A DNA stretch of 46,274 nt, from positions 1-46,274 of the forward strand of contig CAZFGB010000220.1 in the NCBI GenBank assembly GCA_964518405.1, written 5' to 3'. Below are positions 38,219 through 46,274 of this stretch, piece after piece. Origin of the DNA: VXNE01 sp964518405 (lineage in GTDB: Bacteria > Pseudomonadota > Gammaproteobacteria > Pseudomonadales > Azotimanducaceae). Position numbers and translations under genes: made by a program. The notes beneath the pieces are model-generated. The model had not been told where the DNA came from and did no database searches. It worked only from the letters and a program-made list of their open reading frames with translations. Position 1 is the stretch's first letter; each line of letters opens with the position of its first letter.

Positions 38219-40027
38219 ATGCGAGCGTCGGGCGTCGTGCTGGTGTTGTTGGCGCTATTCCAGGCGTGCACCCTCATGCCTCCGAAGGGCGAACAGCTGC
38301 GCGCACGGCAGATGGAGAACGCGGTTCTGCCGATGGCGGCAACCGCGCTGGACTCGGGACAGCTGGAAACCGCCCGGCGCCTGTATCGTCGGCTGCTTGA
38401 TGTCGACCCCGCATCCTTTGTCGCGCGCATGGGTCTGGGCCGCGTTGCGCTGCGCGAACAGGAACCGGCCGCCGCGGCCCGCTGGTTCCTGTCCGCGGTG
38501 AACCAGGCGGAGGAACCCGCACATCGGCACGACGCGTTGCTGGCCCATGCACGGGCCGCCCTGGCCGCGGGCCAGGTCGAGGCGGCGGGGCACAGCTTCG
38601 GCCGGTTGATCGACGCCGAAGACAAGCCGCCCCGGGCGACCGAAGCCTGGGGCTACAACGGCGTCGGCCTGACGCGACTGCTGAGCGGGGACCTGCAAGG
38701 TGCCGTCGCCTCCCTGGAGCGGGCCGTGTTGCTCGCGCCGGAAGAGGGTCGGTTTCGCGGCAATCTCGAACGCGCACTGGCGCTGCAGGCCGGTTTCCCG
38801 ATCCCGAACCGCGCGGGAGAGGAAGCCGGACCCAGTACGGGAAGCGCCTCGGGTCCACCCGGGCAAGCAACCGTCGCCAGCCCCGCTGCAACCACGCGCC
38901 AAGCCCATGCAGCGGAAGCGCCCGAATCGCCCCGACCGTCGACCATCGAATCAACCGATTCGTCCCGAGCATCCGATCCGATGGCGGTTGAAACCGCCGA
39001 TCCGTCTCCGGCATCCGACTCGCTAGCACTTGAAATGAACGGCCCAACTGCAGTATCTGACCTATCGGCGGTCGAAACGACAGCGTCACCGCCTGCACCG
39101 GATCAGCCGAACGACTCGGACCGGATGGAGAATGAGGCGACGGATCGGCACGGCGAATCACGGATGCAACCGGGACCGGACCGTTCTCCAAGCCTCGACG
39201 CTGGCCGGGCGACCCTGCGAAGCAACGGACAGCGAGAACCGGAGCCGGCGACCGAACGCCAACCGGTTGAAGCACAGGACGAAACCGTTTCCTCCGTTGC
39301 AGAGTCGCAATCGTACGAGACCGGAAAGGAAGCGAAGCCGGAGCCGGAATCTTCACGAGCAAGGAACGCCCGGGCCGATGTTGATATCCGCGCGAGCCTG
39401 AACGTCGAGGCAGATCCAGATCCCATTGGAAACCCCGATTCCGATGCAGTTCTGGATGCCGACAGCTCAGCGGTCGCTCCCGTTGCGGCAATGGACTACT
39501 CGGTCCTGGTTGTTACGGATATCGACGGCCAGTACCTTCAATTCGGCGCTTATGCGAAGCGGGACCGCGCAGAGGGCGTGGCTGCGGGCCTGCGGCCGTT
39601 GACCGGTCACCCGGCAACGCTCTCGGAAACCAGCGATGCGAACGGCGCGACGCTGCACCGCGTGCGCGTCGGTCCGATCCCTGCGGACGATGCGCTGTCC
39701 GAGGCCATATCGGCGCTTGAATCGCAAGGGTATCGCATTGCGAACCCTCCCCTGCCTGCGGCTGCCGCAGGCGTTTCCGCGGCGACGCCCGCTGAACAGT
39801 CGCCTCCATGGGCGGTCACGGTGGACGGCGAACGCTTTCTGCAGGTGGGTGCCTTCGGGGAGCGCGCCAAGGCGGAGTCGTTGGCGGCGGAACTGCGCGG
39901 ACGAACCGACCGACCGGTACGTGTCAGCGAAGTCGTGCGCGAGAACGGCTCCGCCCTGCACCGGGTGCGCATTGGGCCCTTGGCGCCCAACGACTCCATG
40001 AACGAACTGCTCGAATCCCTGCAGTGA
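38219..40027 (+). CDS. tadD: TadD-like TPR lipoprotein with two SPOR domains
   Basis: A 602-residue lipoprotein from ATG 38219; the signal peptide ends FQAC (Cys17). Residues about 35-200 are TPR repeats as in the Tad pilotin TadD (ALDSGQLETARRLYRRLLDVDPASFVARMGLGRVAL; WGYNGVGLTRLLSGDLQGAVASLERAVLLAPEEGRFRGNLERALAL). A long, acidic, disordered linker with short repeats around SxASDxxAxE follows, then two SPOR domains (about 455-530 and 545-600: YLQFGAYAKRDRAEGVAAGL..., FLQVGAFGERAKAESLAAEL...). SPOR domains bind denuded septal peptidoglycan. The fusion suggests that secretin assembly is tied to the division site or cell pole. It is read opposite to its Tad neighbours and appears intact. Confidence 0.8.
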   Translation: MRASGVVLVLLALFQACTLMPPKGEQLRARQMENAVLPMAATALDSGQLETARRLYRRLLDVDPASFVARMGLGRVALREQEPAAAARWFLSAVNQAEEPAHRHDALLAHARAALAAGQVEAAGHSFGRLIDAEDKPPRATEAWGYNGVGLTRLLSGDLQGAVASLERAVLLAPEEGRFRGNLERALALQAGFPIPNRAGEEAGPSTGSASGPPGQATVASPAATTRQAHAAEAPESPRPSTIESTDSSRASDPMAVETADPSPASDSLALEMNGPTAVSDLSAVETTASPPAPDQPNDSDRMENEATDRHGESRMQPGPDRSPSLDAGRATLRSNGQREPEPATERQPVEAQDETVSSVAESQSYETGKEAKPEPESSRARNARADVDIRASLNVEADPDPIGNPDSDAVLDADSSAVAPVAAMDYSVLVVTDIDGQYLQFGAYAKRDRAEGVAAGLRPLTGHPATLSETSDANGATLHRVRVGPIPADDALSEAISALESQGYRIANPPLPAAAAGVSAATPAEQSPPWAVTVDGERFLQVGAFGERAKAESLAAELRGRTDRPVRVSEVVRENGSALHRVRIGPLAPNDSMNELLESLQ

Positions 40028-40223
40028 CCCCGAAGCTGCCTTAATCGGTCGGTCAACGCGCGAGCGGGTACCAACGCCGGAGCGAAGCGCCGCCCACGAC
40101 CGAACGGCAAGGCTGGCGGCGTCACGAAGCTGCGCTGGCGAACCGGCGAGCCCTTCGCACATCGCGCGACCGGATCATGCGTGGCGCTGAACCGCTCGTT
40201 CCGGGAGGGCGTGAATCAGCGCA

Positions 40224-41315
40224 TCAGGACGCACCCCCGCCGAGCAGAGAGCGCAGAAAACGCGTGAGCGGCTCGCGCTCACGCCGGGTCAGCGCACGTT
40301 CGGGCTCGCCGAGCGCCATGGCTCCCGCCATGTTTCGCATATAGGGGATTTCGAGATCGGGCAGCCGTTCGGCAAACGCATTCCTCAAGTGGTTCTCACC
40401 GAGCACCTTTGGTAGCAGGCGGGCGTGATTCAGGATGAGCGACGATGGCTTGCCCTCCAGAATCCGGAGCCAGCGTACGGCGATCGAGACCCCCGCTGGG
40501 GTCGGTTCGAAAACGATGAGATGGTTGGTGACCAGATTGCGGATCGCCGCCAATTGGGACATGGAGGCACCGCAGGCCAGAATCAGGTGCGCGTGGCTCG
40601 TCAAGGCCCTGATCAGACTGTCCAGCCCGTGTTGTTCGAAACTGGCTTGGCCGGCGAGGTCGACGGGATGCGCAAGCAGTGCGATTCGATTGCTCACCTG
40701 CACCTGCAGGCGTTCCACCGACACCGCGTCTGCAGCGTCGGGATCCTGCAGCAACTGGGCCAGCCCGCGCTCCGGCTGTGTGTCGAGCGCGAGTGCCAAG
40801 GAGCCGAAATCGGCATCCAGGTCGACACAACTCACATAGCGTCCCATGTCCGCGGCAAGATAGGCAAGCAGCGCGGTGACGGTGTTCACGCCCATTCCCT
40901 TGCCGTGCACGAGCACCACCCGACTCGCCTGAATCTGCGGGCGATCCTGTTCCTCGCTGACGGCGATGACCTCACGAATGGCGCTACGCAAATTGACGGA
41001 ATCGAGTGGCTTGGGCAGGTACAGAAAGATGCCCCCCCGGTACAGGTCGTTTGCCAAAGTGACGTTGTTTTCCGACCCCGTGGCCAGGATTACGCTTTCC
41101 GGCCGGCACACCTCCAGCAGCGAGGCGACGTGAGAAATGGGGTTCTGTTCTCCGTCGAGGTCGACGATCAGGATGTCGGACGAGCGACCCTCCCGGCAAG
41201 CGCGGGCGGCATGGCGAACGGTTCCGGGGCGCACTTTTGCGGCCGGTTCCGCATCCTTGATCGCCCGGCGGCTTGCGGCATCGTTAAGGAAGGCTGTCAG
41301 CTCGGCTTCCGTCAT
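40224..41315 (-). CDS. tadZ: Tad localisation factor TadZ/CpaE
   Basis: A 363-residue CpaE/TadZ-type protein with an atypical receiver-like N-terminal domain (SSDILIVDLDGEQNPISHVASLLEVCRPESVILAT ... YLPKPLD) and a ParA/MinD-like ATPase domain. The P-loop is deviant: VVLVHGKGMGVNTVTALLAYLA instead of KGGxGKST, so the lysine is placed unusually; other features are VSCVDLDADFGSLALAL and LILACGASMSQLAAIRNLV. CpaE proteins place the Tad pilus at the pole. ATG 41315 is preferred, with a GTG at 41321 as an alternative. A small lipoprotein gene ends 84 bases upstream on the same strand. Confidence 0.88.
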   Translation of the reverse strand: MTEAELTAFLNDAASRRAIKDAEPAAKVRPGTVRHAARACREGRSSDILIVDLDGEQNPISHVASLLEVCRPESVILATGSENNVTLANDLYRGGIFLYLPKPLDSVNLRSAIREVIAVSEEQDRPQIQASRVVLVHGKGMGVNTVTALLAYLAADMGRYVSCVDLDADFGSLALALDTQPERGLAQLLQDPDAADAVSVERLQVQVSNRIALLAHPVDLAGQASFEQHGLDSLIRALTSHAHLILACGASMSQLAAIRNLVTNHLIVFEPTPAGVSIAVRWLRILEGKPSSLILNHARLLPKVLGENHLRNAFAERLPDLEIPYMRNMAGAMALGEPERALTRREREPLTRFLRSLLGGGAS

Positions 41316-41399
41316 ACGCACAAAAGCCGTCTTGATCTCGCTATGGCCACGAAACGGGCTGCAGCCTCACCGACGATCCAACCGACCCGTCACGACGGA

Positions 41400-41642
41400 T
41401 CAGGTGGATGGGGAACCAGGGGATGTCGGACCCTGATCGGTGCCGCGCCATTCCCGCACCGCCCGCTCGGCGGGTTCCGATCGCTCTGGGCCATCGCCCG
41501 ATGATTCGCCAAGGCGCGCCGACTCAACCATCACGTCGCGAACGAAGTTGACGTAGTCACCCTCGGCCAACCCCGTTGCGCACCCGACCGGCACGAGACA
41601 CATTAGCAAGACCGGCAGACGCCAGAATTTCCGGCCGTTCAT
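41400..41642 (-). CDS. Small lipoprotein upstream of tadZ
   Basis: An 80-residue protein from ATG 41642 with AAGG about 9 bases upstream. The signal peptide ends in lipobox VPVGC (Cys21), followed by ATGLAEGDYVNFVRDVMVESARLG and a charged Ser/Pro-rich tail. The first 45 residues look conserved in type and similar short lipoproteins occur in Tad loci (RcpB/TadD/CpaD neighbourhood), but I cannot assign a specific family. It is the first gene of the tadZ unit and may help secretin or pilus placement in the outer membrane. Confidence 0.6.
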   Translation of the reverse strand: MNGRKFWRLPVLLMCLVPVGCATGLAEGDYVNFVRDVMVESARLGESSGDGPERSEPAERAVREWRGTDQGPTSPGSPST

Positions 41643-42133
41643 CTCAACACCTTGATTGTCTCTGCGCTCCCGTGACTACCATCATTGGCAGCGAAGACAT
41701 CGATTGTAAGCCTGCGGGCAATCCGGACGCGGGAGTACCCGGGCATCCCAAATGTCGCGCTCGAACGCTTTGGGCACGGCGAGTCTGGCCCCATCGACTC
41801 ACATCGTACCGGCACAACCGAACGCTTGCCGTTGATTTAACGACATTCCAGCGAGGCGGTCCAGTGCTCGCACTGTCCAACGCGCGTGCCTACGTGCGCG
41901 TGCATGCGCAAGCACCCGGGTGCCGTCCAAGCGTCGGTGCTGGACACGTGGCGTGAGTTCCCACCGCTCGGGCCGCCGCGGCGTCCGGTGGGTGGCAGGG
42001 ATCTGCGCTTGGAGACCAGTAGCAGCCGGTGGGGCTTGGGATGAGAAACGACCGATCGATGCGAAGACCGATTGCCGCGTCAACGACAACGTCGATCACC
42101 GTCAGGTTCAGCACGGTCGCGTTCTGTCCGGCC
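41643..42133. other. Gap without a recognisable gene
   Basis: About 490 bases upstream of the tadZ unit. It probably holds the promoter for the small lipoprotein gene near 41650-41750. No other feature is recognised. Confidence 0.45.
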
Positions 42134-42366
42134 ATGACAGATTTCTCGGGCGAGTTTCTGTTCTATATCGTCACGGCCGCGGTGTCGCTGGTGATCGTTT
42201 GGAGCAAACCACGCCGCTTGGCGGCAACGCTCTACTGGTCGGCCGCCGCTATTGGGGCGGTTCCGCGTCCTGGCGTCTTCCGTGCTCCTTGCGGATGGTA
42301 GAAATCGGCGCGTTGGGCATCGTCTCGCTTGGAGCGCTGCTGGCGCACTATCGCTCGGCGCGATAA
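42134..42366 (+). pseudogene. Possible small membrane protein, frameshifted
   Basis: ATG 42134 starts a frame with a clear hydrophobic helix (MTDFSGEFLFYIVTAAVSLVIVW), then KPRRLAATLYWSAAAIGAV and a TAG at 42301. The third frame just downstream reads RMVEIGALGIVSLGALLAHYRSAR to TAA 42366, a second hydrophobic helix ending naturally. Joined near 42260-42290 they would give a two- or three-helix membrane protein of about 77 residues. No ribosome site is evident. The family is unknown. Confidence 0.3.
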
Positions 42367-42443
42367 CCTGCCACGTTGATGGCTCCGCGGGCGTTGGGTT
42401 TCCAATGCAACGAGACTCGGCATCGACCGTGGTGTTGGCACTA

Positions 42444-43662
42444 GTGTCTCGTCACATATCAAATGTCGGATAGAGACGCTTTGATTTAACGCGTGCGTCG
42501 TCCGTTGTGAACTGCCAATTCACCTTGGCCTGGAGGCGGTCGCGAGCGGTTTGCCAAGCGGCGACCTCGTTGCGCAGGCTGTCGATGCAGTCGATGCGTC
42601 GGTTCAGGCATTGGCGGATCATGACGTTGAGTTCGACCTCGGCGACGTTCAGCCAGCTGCCGTGCTTTGGGGTGAAGAGGAACTCGAAGCGGTCCCGCAG
42701 CGCCTTGGCCTGCGCCGGCGGGAAGGCTTCGTAGAGTGCGCCCGGTCGGTGGGTGTTCAGATTGTCCATCACCAAGGTGATCTTTTTGGCGTCGGGATAC
42801 CGTGCGGCAACGTCAGCGAGGAAGTGTGCCCAGTCGATCTTGGTCTTGCGCTCGGTCACCCGGGCAATGCGCTTGCCGGCCAAGGGCTCAGTGGCCATGA
42901 ATACGTTGCAGGTTCCGCAGCGCCGGTACTCGTAGTCATGCCGGGCTGCCCGGCCCGGTTCGGCGGGGACCGGCACGCGCGTCTCGCGGATCAACTGGCG
43001 CGGCGTCTCGTCCATGCAAACCACGGGAACGGACGGGTCGTACGGTCGCCGATACACGTCGAGCACCTGCTCCATGGCCGCCGCGAAGTCCGCGTTTCGT
43101 TGCGGCGGGATCACCCATCCGACCCGACGCCAAGGCTTGATCTCGTTTTTTTTAGCACCCGCCGCACCGTCTCGTGCGACACGCTGTCGATGTAGCCGAG
43201 TTCCGCGGCATGGTCCGCCAGCAGCCGCAGCGACCATTGCCCGTGGCCGGCCGGTGGCTCGCCGCAACTCAGCGCCACCAGGCGCGCCTCGAACTCGCCG
43301 TCGGCCTTGCGCGGGTAGGTGGGCCGGCGACCCTGACGGCCACCCAGCGCCGCCCCGATCCCCGCCTCCACAAAACGCTTCTTTACCCGATCCACCGTGC
43401 GCATGCTGATCCGCAGAATGTCCGCAATGACATCCCCGGTCGCCTGTCGTTCGTTGAACTCCCCTTCGTCGCAGTTGAGCAGGATCAACGCGTTGATCAC
43501 CTTCTGCGAGCGGTGTGAGCCCTTGTTCGTAATCGCCGTCAGATCGTTCCGTTCCGCTTCGTCCAATGTCACCGCATAGCGCTTCATGCACGGATCCTCG
43601 CCCGGCATCGAGGACCTCTAATCTACCAGGTTTTATACGACATATCATGTGTGACATTACAC
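42444..43662 (-). mobile_element. IS630-family insertion sequence with TA target duplication
   Basis: About 1219 bp. Both junctions read CTAG/CACTAG: TA at 42442-42443 and at 43663-43664 is the target duplication typical of IS630/Tc1 elements. The ends form an imperfect inverted repeat (left GTGTCTCGTCACATATCA, right complement GTGTAATGTCACACATGA, with a shared ATGTCG and ATA further in). The single transposase gene is on the minus strand. Insertion split the signal peptide of the TonB receptor gene. Confidence 0.88.
42452..43587 (-). CDS. IS630-family transposase, two frames joined by a -1 frameshift
   Basis: The first frame (ATG 43587 to about 43111) encodes the helix-turn-helix part: MKRYAVTLDEAERNDL, VIADILRISMRTVDRVKKRFVEAGIGAALGG, LLADHAAELGYIDSVSHETVRRVLKK. 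It then meets a run of eight A (T8 on the plus strand at 43146-43153). Slipping back one base leads into the second frame, KNEIKPWRRVGWVIPPQRN, which carries the DDE domain: VVCMDETPRQL, ITLVMDNLNTHRP and GSWLNVAEVELNVM, ending at TGA 42452. Such -1 programmed frameshifting on an A-run is known in IS630 elements. The transposase thus looks functional. Confidence 0.88.
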
Positions 43663-45700
43663 TAGCCTTGACTGTGCCGCCCGGCGCCGCCGCTGGCGCG
43701 CAGCAGACGCAATGGCTCATCGAGGAGGTCGTGGTGACGGCGACGAAACGGGAACAGGGTGTCTACGATGTGCCCGCGTCGCTAAGCGTGTTCGACGGCA
43801 CCGAACTGCCGGAGCGCGGCATTGCGGACCTGGTGGACATCGGGAAGTTTGTGCCGAATCTGAATGTAACCATGTTCTCCGCCGGGCATACCTCGTCCGC
43901 GAATCCGTTCATCCGGGGCATCGGCACGCAGGACCATCTGATCACGACGGATTCGGGCGTGGGGGTTTGCGTGGACGGCGTGTACCTGGGCCGCCAGGTG
44001 GGCCGGCACTGGGACCTCTCGAACCTTGAGCGGGTCGAGGTGCTGCGCGGTCCGCAGGGCACGCTGTACGGCCGCAATTCCATCGGCGGCGCGAGCAAGC
44101 GTCCGGGCCAGATCGGGCGGCCGCATCGACGCCCATTTCCATACCCACGCGGACCTCGGCGACGCGTTCGCCGCGACGCTTGCGGCGGGCGTCAATCGAC
44201 GGGGCGGGCTGGGCGACTTCGTCAACATCCCGGACGCCGGTGTGGAGGTCGGCGAGATGCGCGAGGTGTTCGGTCGGTTGGCGGTGGCGTGGCGCCCGGC
44301 GCCGGACTTCTCGTTGACGGTTGCCGCCGACGCCAACGACGGCGACAACGGGCTGAATCCATACACGACGCTGATCGACGAGGTGCCGGGCGGCCGGGTG
44401 TTCGCCGCTGGCTACCGCAACGCGGACATCTCGGACGATCCCTACGACAGCAACACGGGCCAGCTCGACCAGACCCGCGTGAGCAACGCGGCGCGGGGTG
44501 TGGCGGCGACCGCGGACTGGTCGGTTGCCGAGCGGCTGGGCGTCAAGGCGATCGCCAGCGTCCGGCGTTCGAAGTACGAGGCCGGATTGGACGATGACGG
44601 ATTCGTCGACGACTTCGTGCGTTTCCCGGAGCACGGTGAGGCGGACCAGTCGTCCATCGAGGTCCAGTTGGACGGGGGATTGGGCTACGTCGACTTCGTG
44701 GCCGGCGTGTACCTTTTCGAGGAAGACGGCGCCAACGTGCAGGATTCTACCGTCTTTCTCGGCGTCCGGGGCGCGTTCGAACTCACGCAGCAACTCGACA
44801 GCACGGCCGTGTTCGCCAGTGCGGGCACCGAACTGGGGTCCCGGTGGCGGCTGGCGGGCGGCATGCGGACGACCCGCGACCGCAAGCGCGCGACGACCGA
44901 TGTCGGGACCGGGCCCGTCTCGGGCGAGCGCCCGTGGGCGCGAAACGAGTTGGGAGATTGCCGCCCACTACGAATTCGGCGAGCGCATGGCGGCGTATGC
45001 GACGGTGCAGAACGGTTACCTGTCCAGGCAGTTCCCCGCTCGTCCGTACTGCCTGTTCGTCGATCTGGACTGCTTCACGGCGGGCGAGAACATCACGGCG
45101 CTCAATTACGAGGTCGGGGTGAAGGGGCAGCCCATCGATGGGCTGGAACTGAGACGCGGCGGTCTTCCGCACCCGCTACGACGACCTGCCCTACCAGGTG
45201 AGCACCACGGCCGGGGCGGGCTTCAGCACGGTCAACCTGATCGTCGGGCAGTGGACGACCGGTGTCGAGTGGGAGAGCACGTTTTACGTGACCCGAAGCT
45301 TCCGGCTGCACGCGGCGCTCGGCTGGCTGAACGTCAAGGCCGAACGCCAAGGGGGCGTACGCCCGGTGGCGCCGCTCACCCCGGAACTGACGCTGTCGCT
45401 GAGCCCCGCGTATGGGTGGTGGCTGGACAACGGCGCTGAAATCGCTACTCGTACCGGAGCGGAATGTGGGGGGAGCCGAGTTCCGATCCCGGCCGGCTCA
45501 CGCGCATCGGCGGCCGCAGCCTAGTCAACTTCCATTTGGGGTTGGACACGCCCGGCGGGGCCTGGACCGCCGCGGTCTAGGGCCGCAACGTATTCGACCG
45601 GCGCTATGACAACGCGCGGCAGAGCACCGGCGACTACCTGCTCAGGATACTCAGCAACGACGCCAGCGAGTTCGGGGTGGGAGTCGAACGATGCTTCTGA

Positions 45701-46132
45701 TCATGTCATTGACGTGTAACGCTAGACTTGCCGTGCGGCATTGCCAGGGCATGACGCCTATCGCCGCGGCCGAGCGCGGAACGGGGGAGGCCAGTCCCAG
45801 TTGAGTACAAAAGCCCTGCTACGGAATGACGTAGCGGATGGTGTAAAGTCCCGAGTTTCGCCCTGTATCGCCGCTGCAGGACCACATGTGGGCCGGTTTG
45901 GACCGGTTTGTTGCCGTCGAGGCGCAGATTCCGCTGGTAGTTGCGCAACTGGTCGACCGCATAGCCGTTGAAATAGAACGCCTCGAAACGATTCCGCTGA
46001 GCTTTGGGTCTGGGCCGACCAACTGTACGACCATTGGCGGTAGACGCTCCTGGTAGACTTTCATGGAACAAATCGCAAGTCTTTGATTTTAAAGAAATTT
46101 ATATTTAACATAATATCGTCAGTCTCACCAGC
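45701..46132. other. Region downstream of the receptor pseudogene; possible decayed minus-strand fragment
   Basis: On the minus strand around 45819-46010 two frames together read RFEAFYFNGYAVDQLRNYQRNLRLDGNKPVQTGPH and, after a shift near 45895, MWSCSGDTGRNSGLYTIRYVIP followed by a stop at 45819. This looks like the end of a small protein broken by a frameshift, but I recognise no family. An AT-rich patch lies at 46080-46115. Confidence 0.25.
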
Positions 46133-46241
46133 GAGTTCGCATACGGGGCTTCCCTTTCGGCGCACTGCCACATCATCCTGCCGTACGCAAGGTCATTGGA
46201 CGAGCTTAACGCGCCGAAAGGGAAGCCCCGCATGCGAACTC
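46133..46241. repeat. Long inverted repeat with 31-bp arms
   Basis: The arm at 46133-46163 (GAGTTCGCAT...CGGCGC) is the reverse complement of 46211-46241 at 30 of 31 positions. The spacer is 47 bases and encodes nothing visible. The symmetry is far beyond a normal terminator and there is no T run. It could be a MITE-like element, paired insertion-sequence ends after internal deletion, or a recombination site. The matching flanking target duplication expected for a MITE was not found. Confidence 0.75.
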
Positions 46242-46274
46242 TTTCCCCAGATTCGGCGTTGTTCCTTCCACGTC

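Larger units (their letters stand above)
42405..45700 (+). pseudogene. TonB-dependent outer-membrane receptor, disrupted by IS630 and several lesions
   Basis: The original start appears to be ATG 42405: 13 codons (MQRDSASTVVLAL) lead to CTA at 42441-42443, where an IS630 element interrupts. After the element, from 43665, the frame resumes with ALTVPPGAAAGAQQ, completing a signal peptide. The plug follows: EEVVVTATKREQGVYDVPASLSVFDG, PFIRGIGTQDHLITTDSGVGVCVDGVYLGR and LSNLERVEVLRGPQGTLYGRNSIGGA. Near 44090 the frame changes and sequence appears lost; the barrel continues in other frames (VNRRGGLGDFVN..., YATVQNGYLSRQF...NYEVGVKGQP...), with shifts near 44940, 45155 and 45450, and a TAG at 45578-45580 in AAV*GRNVFDRRYD, ending at TGA 45700. 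It once imported a siderophore, cofactor or carbohydrate; substrate unknown. Confidence 0.8.

Noticed and set aside
1..46274. CRISPR array, tRNA or rRNA genes
   Set aside because: No regularly spaced repeats and no recognisable tRNA or rRNA sequence were seen on either strand.

Overview
The window is GC-rich bacterial DNA, most likely chromosomal. A complete-looking but split Tad/Flp pilus system, a TonB-dependent receptor gene, lipoproteins with lipoboxes and an Amt ammonium transporter point to a Gram-negative bacterium, probably a pseudomonad-type proteobacterium (Pseudomonadota). I cannot name genus or species. Many genes are broken by single-base frameshifts, in-frame stop codons (mostly TAG), truncations and insertion sequences, so this looks like a genome, or a region, undergoing decay, as seen in some host-associated bacteria.

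Layout. Positions 1-8.9 kb (minus strand) carry a Tad locus read from flp (8873) through tadV, rcpC, rcpA, tadE, a second TadE-like gene, tadG (broken), tadB and tadC (cut by the window edge). Positions 9.3-13.5 kb carry surface-polysaccharide genes: a large glycosyltransferase fusion, a chimeric sugar-transferase remnant and galE. Positions 14-18.1 kb are a graveyard: transposase fragment, possible FN3-like remnant, C-terminus of an Eco57I-like restriction/methylation protein, a frameshifted esterase and an IS4-family element with 9-bp target duplications. Positions 19.1-23 kb hold a two-repeat lipoprotein interrupted by an amber codon and an intact orphan sensor histidine kinase. Positions 23.2-26.9 kb hold a truncated MFS/spermidine-synthase-like membrane protein and an amt plus roadblock-like gene pair. 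Positions 28.5-30.6 kb hold three small envelope proteins. Positions 32.3-35.9 kb hold a broken 2OG-Fe(II) oxygenase and a broken secreted metalloprotease. Positions 36-41.6 kb are the second Tad locus: a second roadblock-like gene, tadA (cpaF), a TadD-SPOR lipoprotein on the opposite strand, tadZ (cpaE) and a small lipoprotein. Positions 42.4-45.7 kb are a TonB-dependent receptor pseudogene with an IS630-family element inserted exactly in its signal peptide. The window ends with a long inverted repeat.

How it fits together. The two Tad segments complement each other: motor ATPase (TadA), localisation factor (TadZ) and pilotin-like TadD are about 28 kb from pilin, prepilin peptidase, secretin and platform proteins. 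A putative flp promoter is framed by a 9-bp inverted repeat, and a perfect hairpin separates flp from the rest, consistent with high pilin and lower machinery expression. Two paralogous roadblock-like proteins, one translationally coupled to amt and one beside tadA, are the most intriguing possible regulatory link. The best candidates for a second look are these paralogues, the recurrent in-frame TAG codons (all compatible with a CAG origin), the IS630 insertion that can be removed in silico to restore a signal peptide, and the glycosyltransferase fusion with short Cys-Cys peptides upstream.
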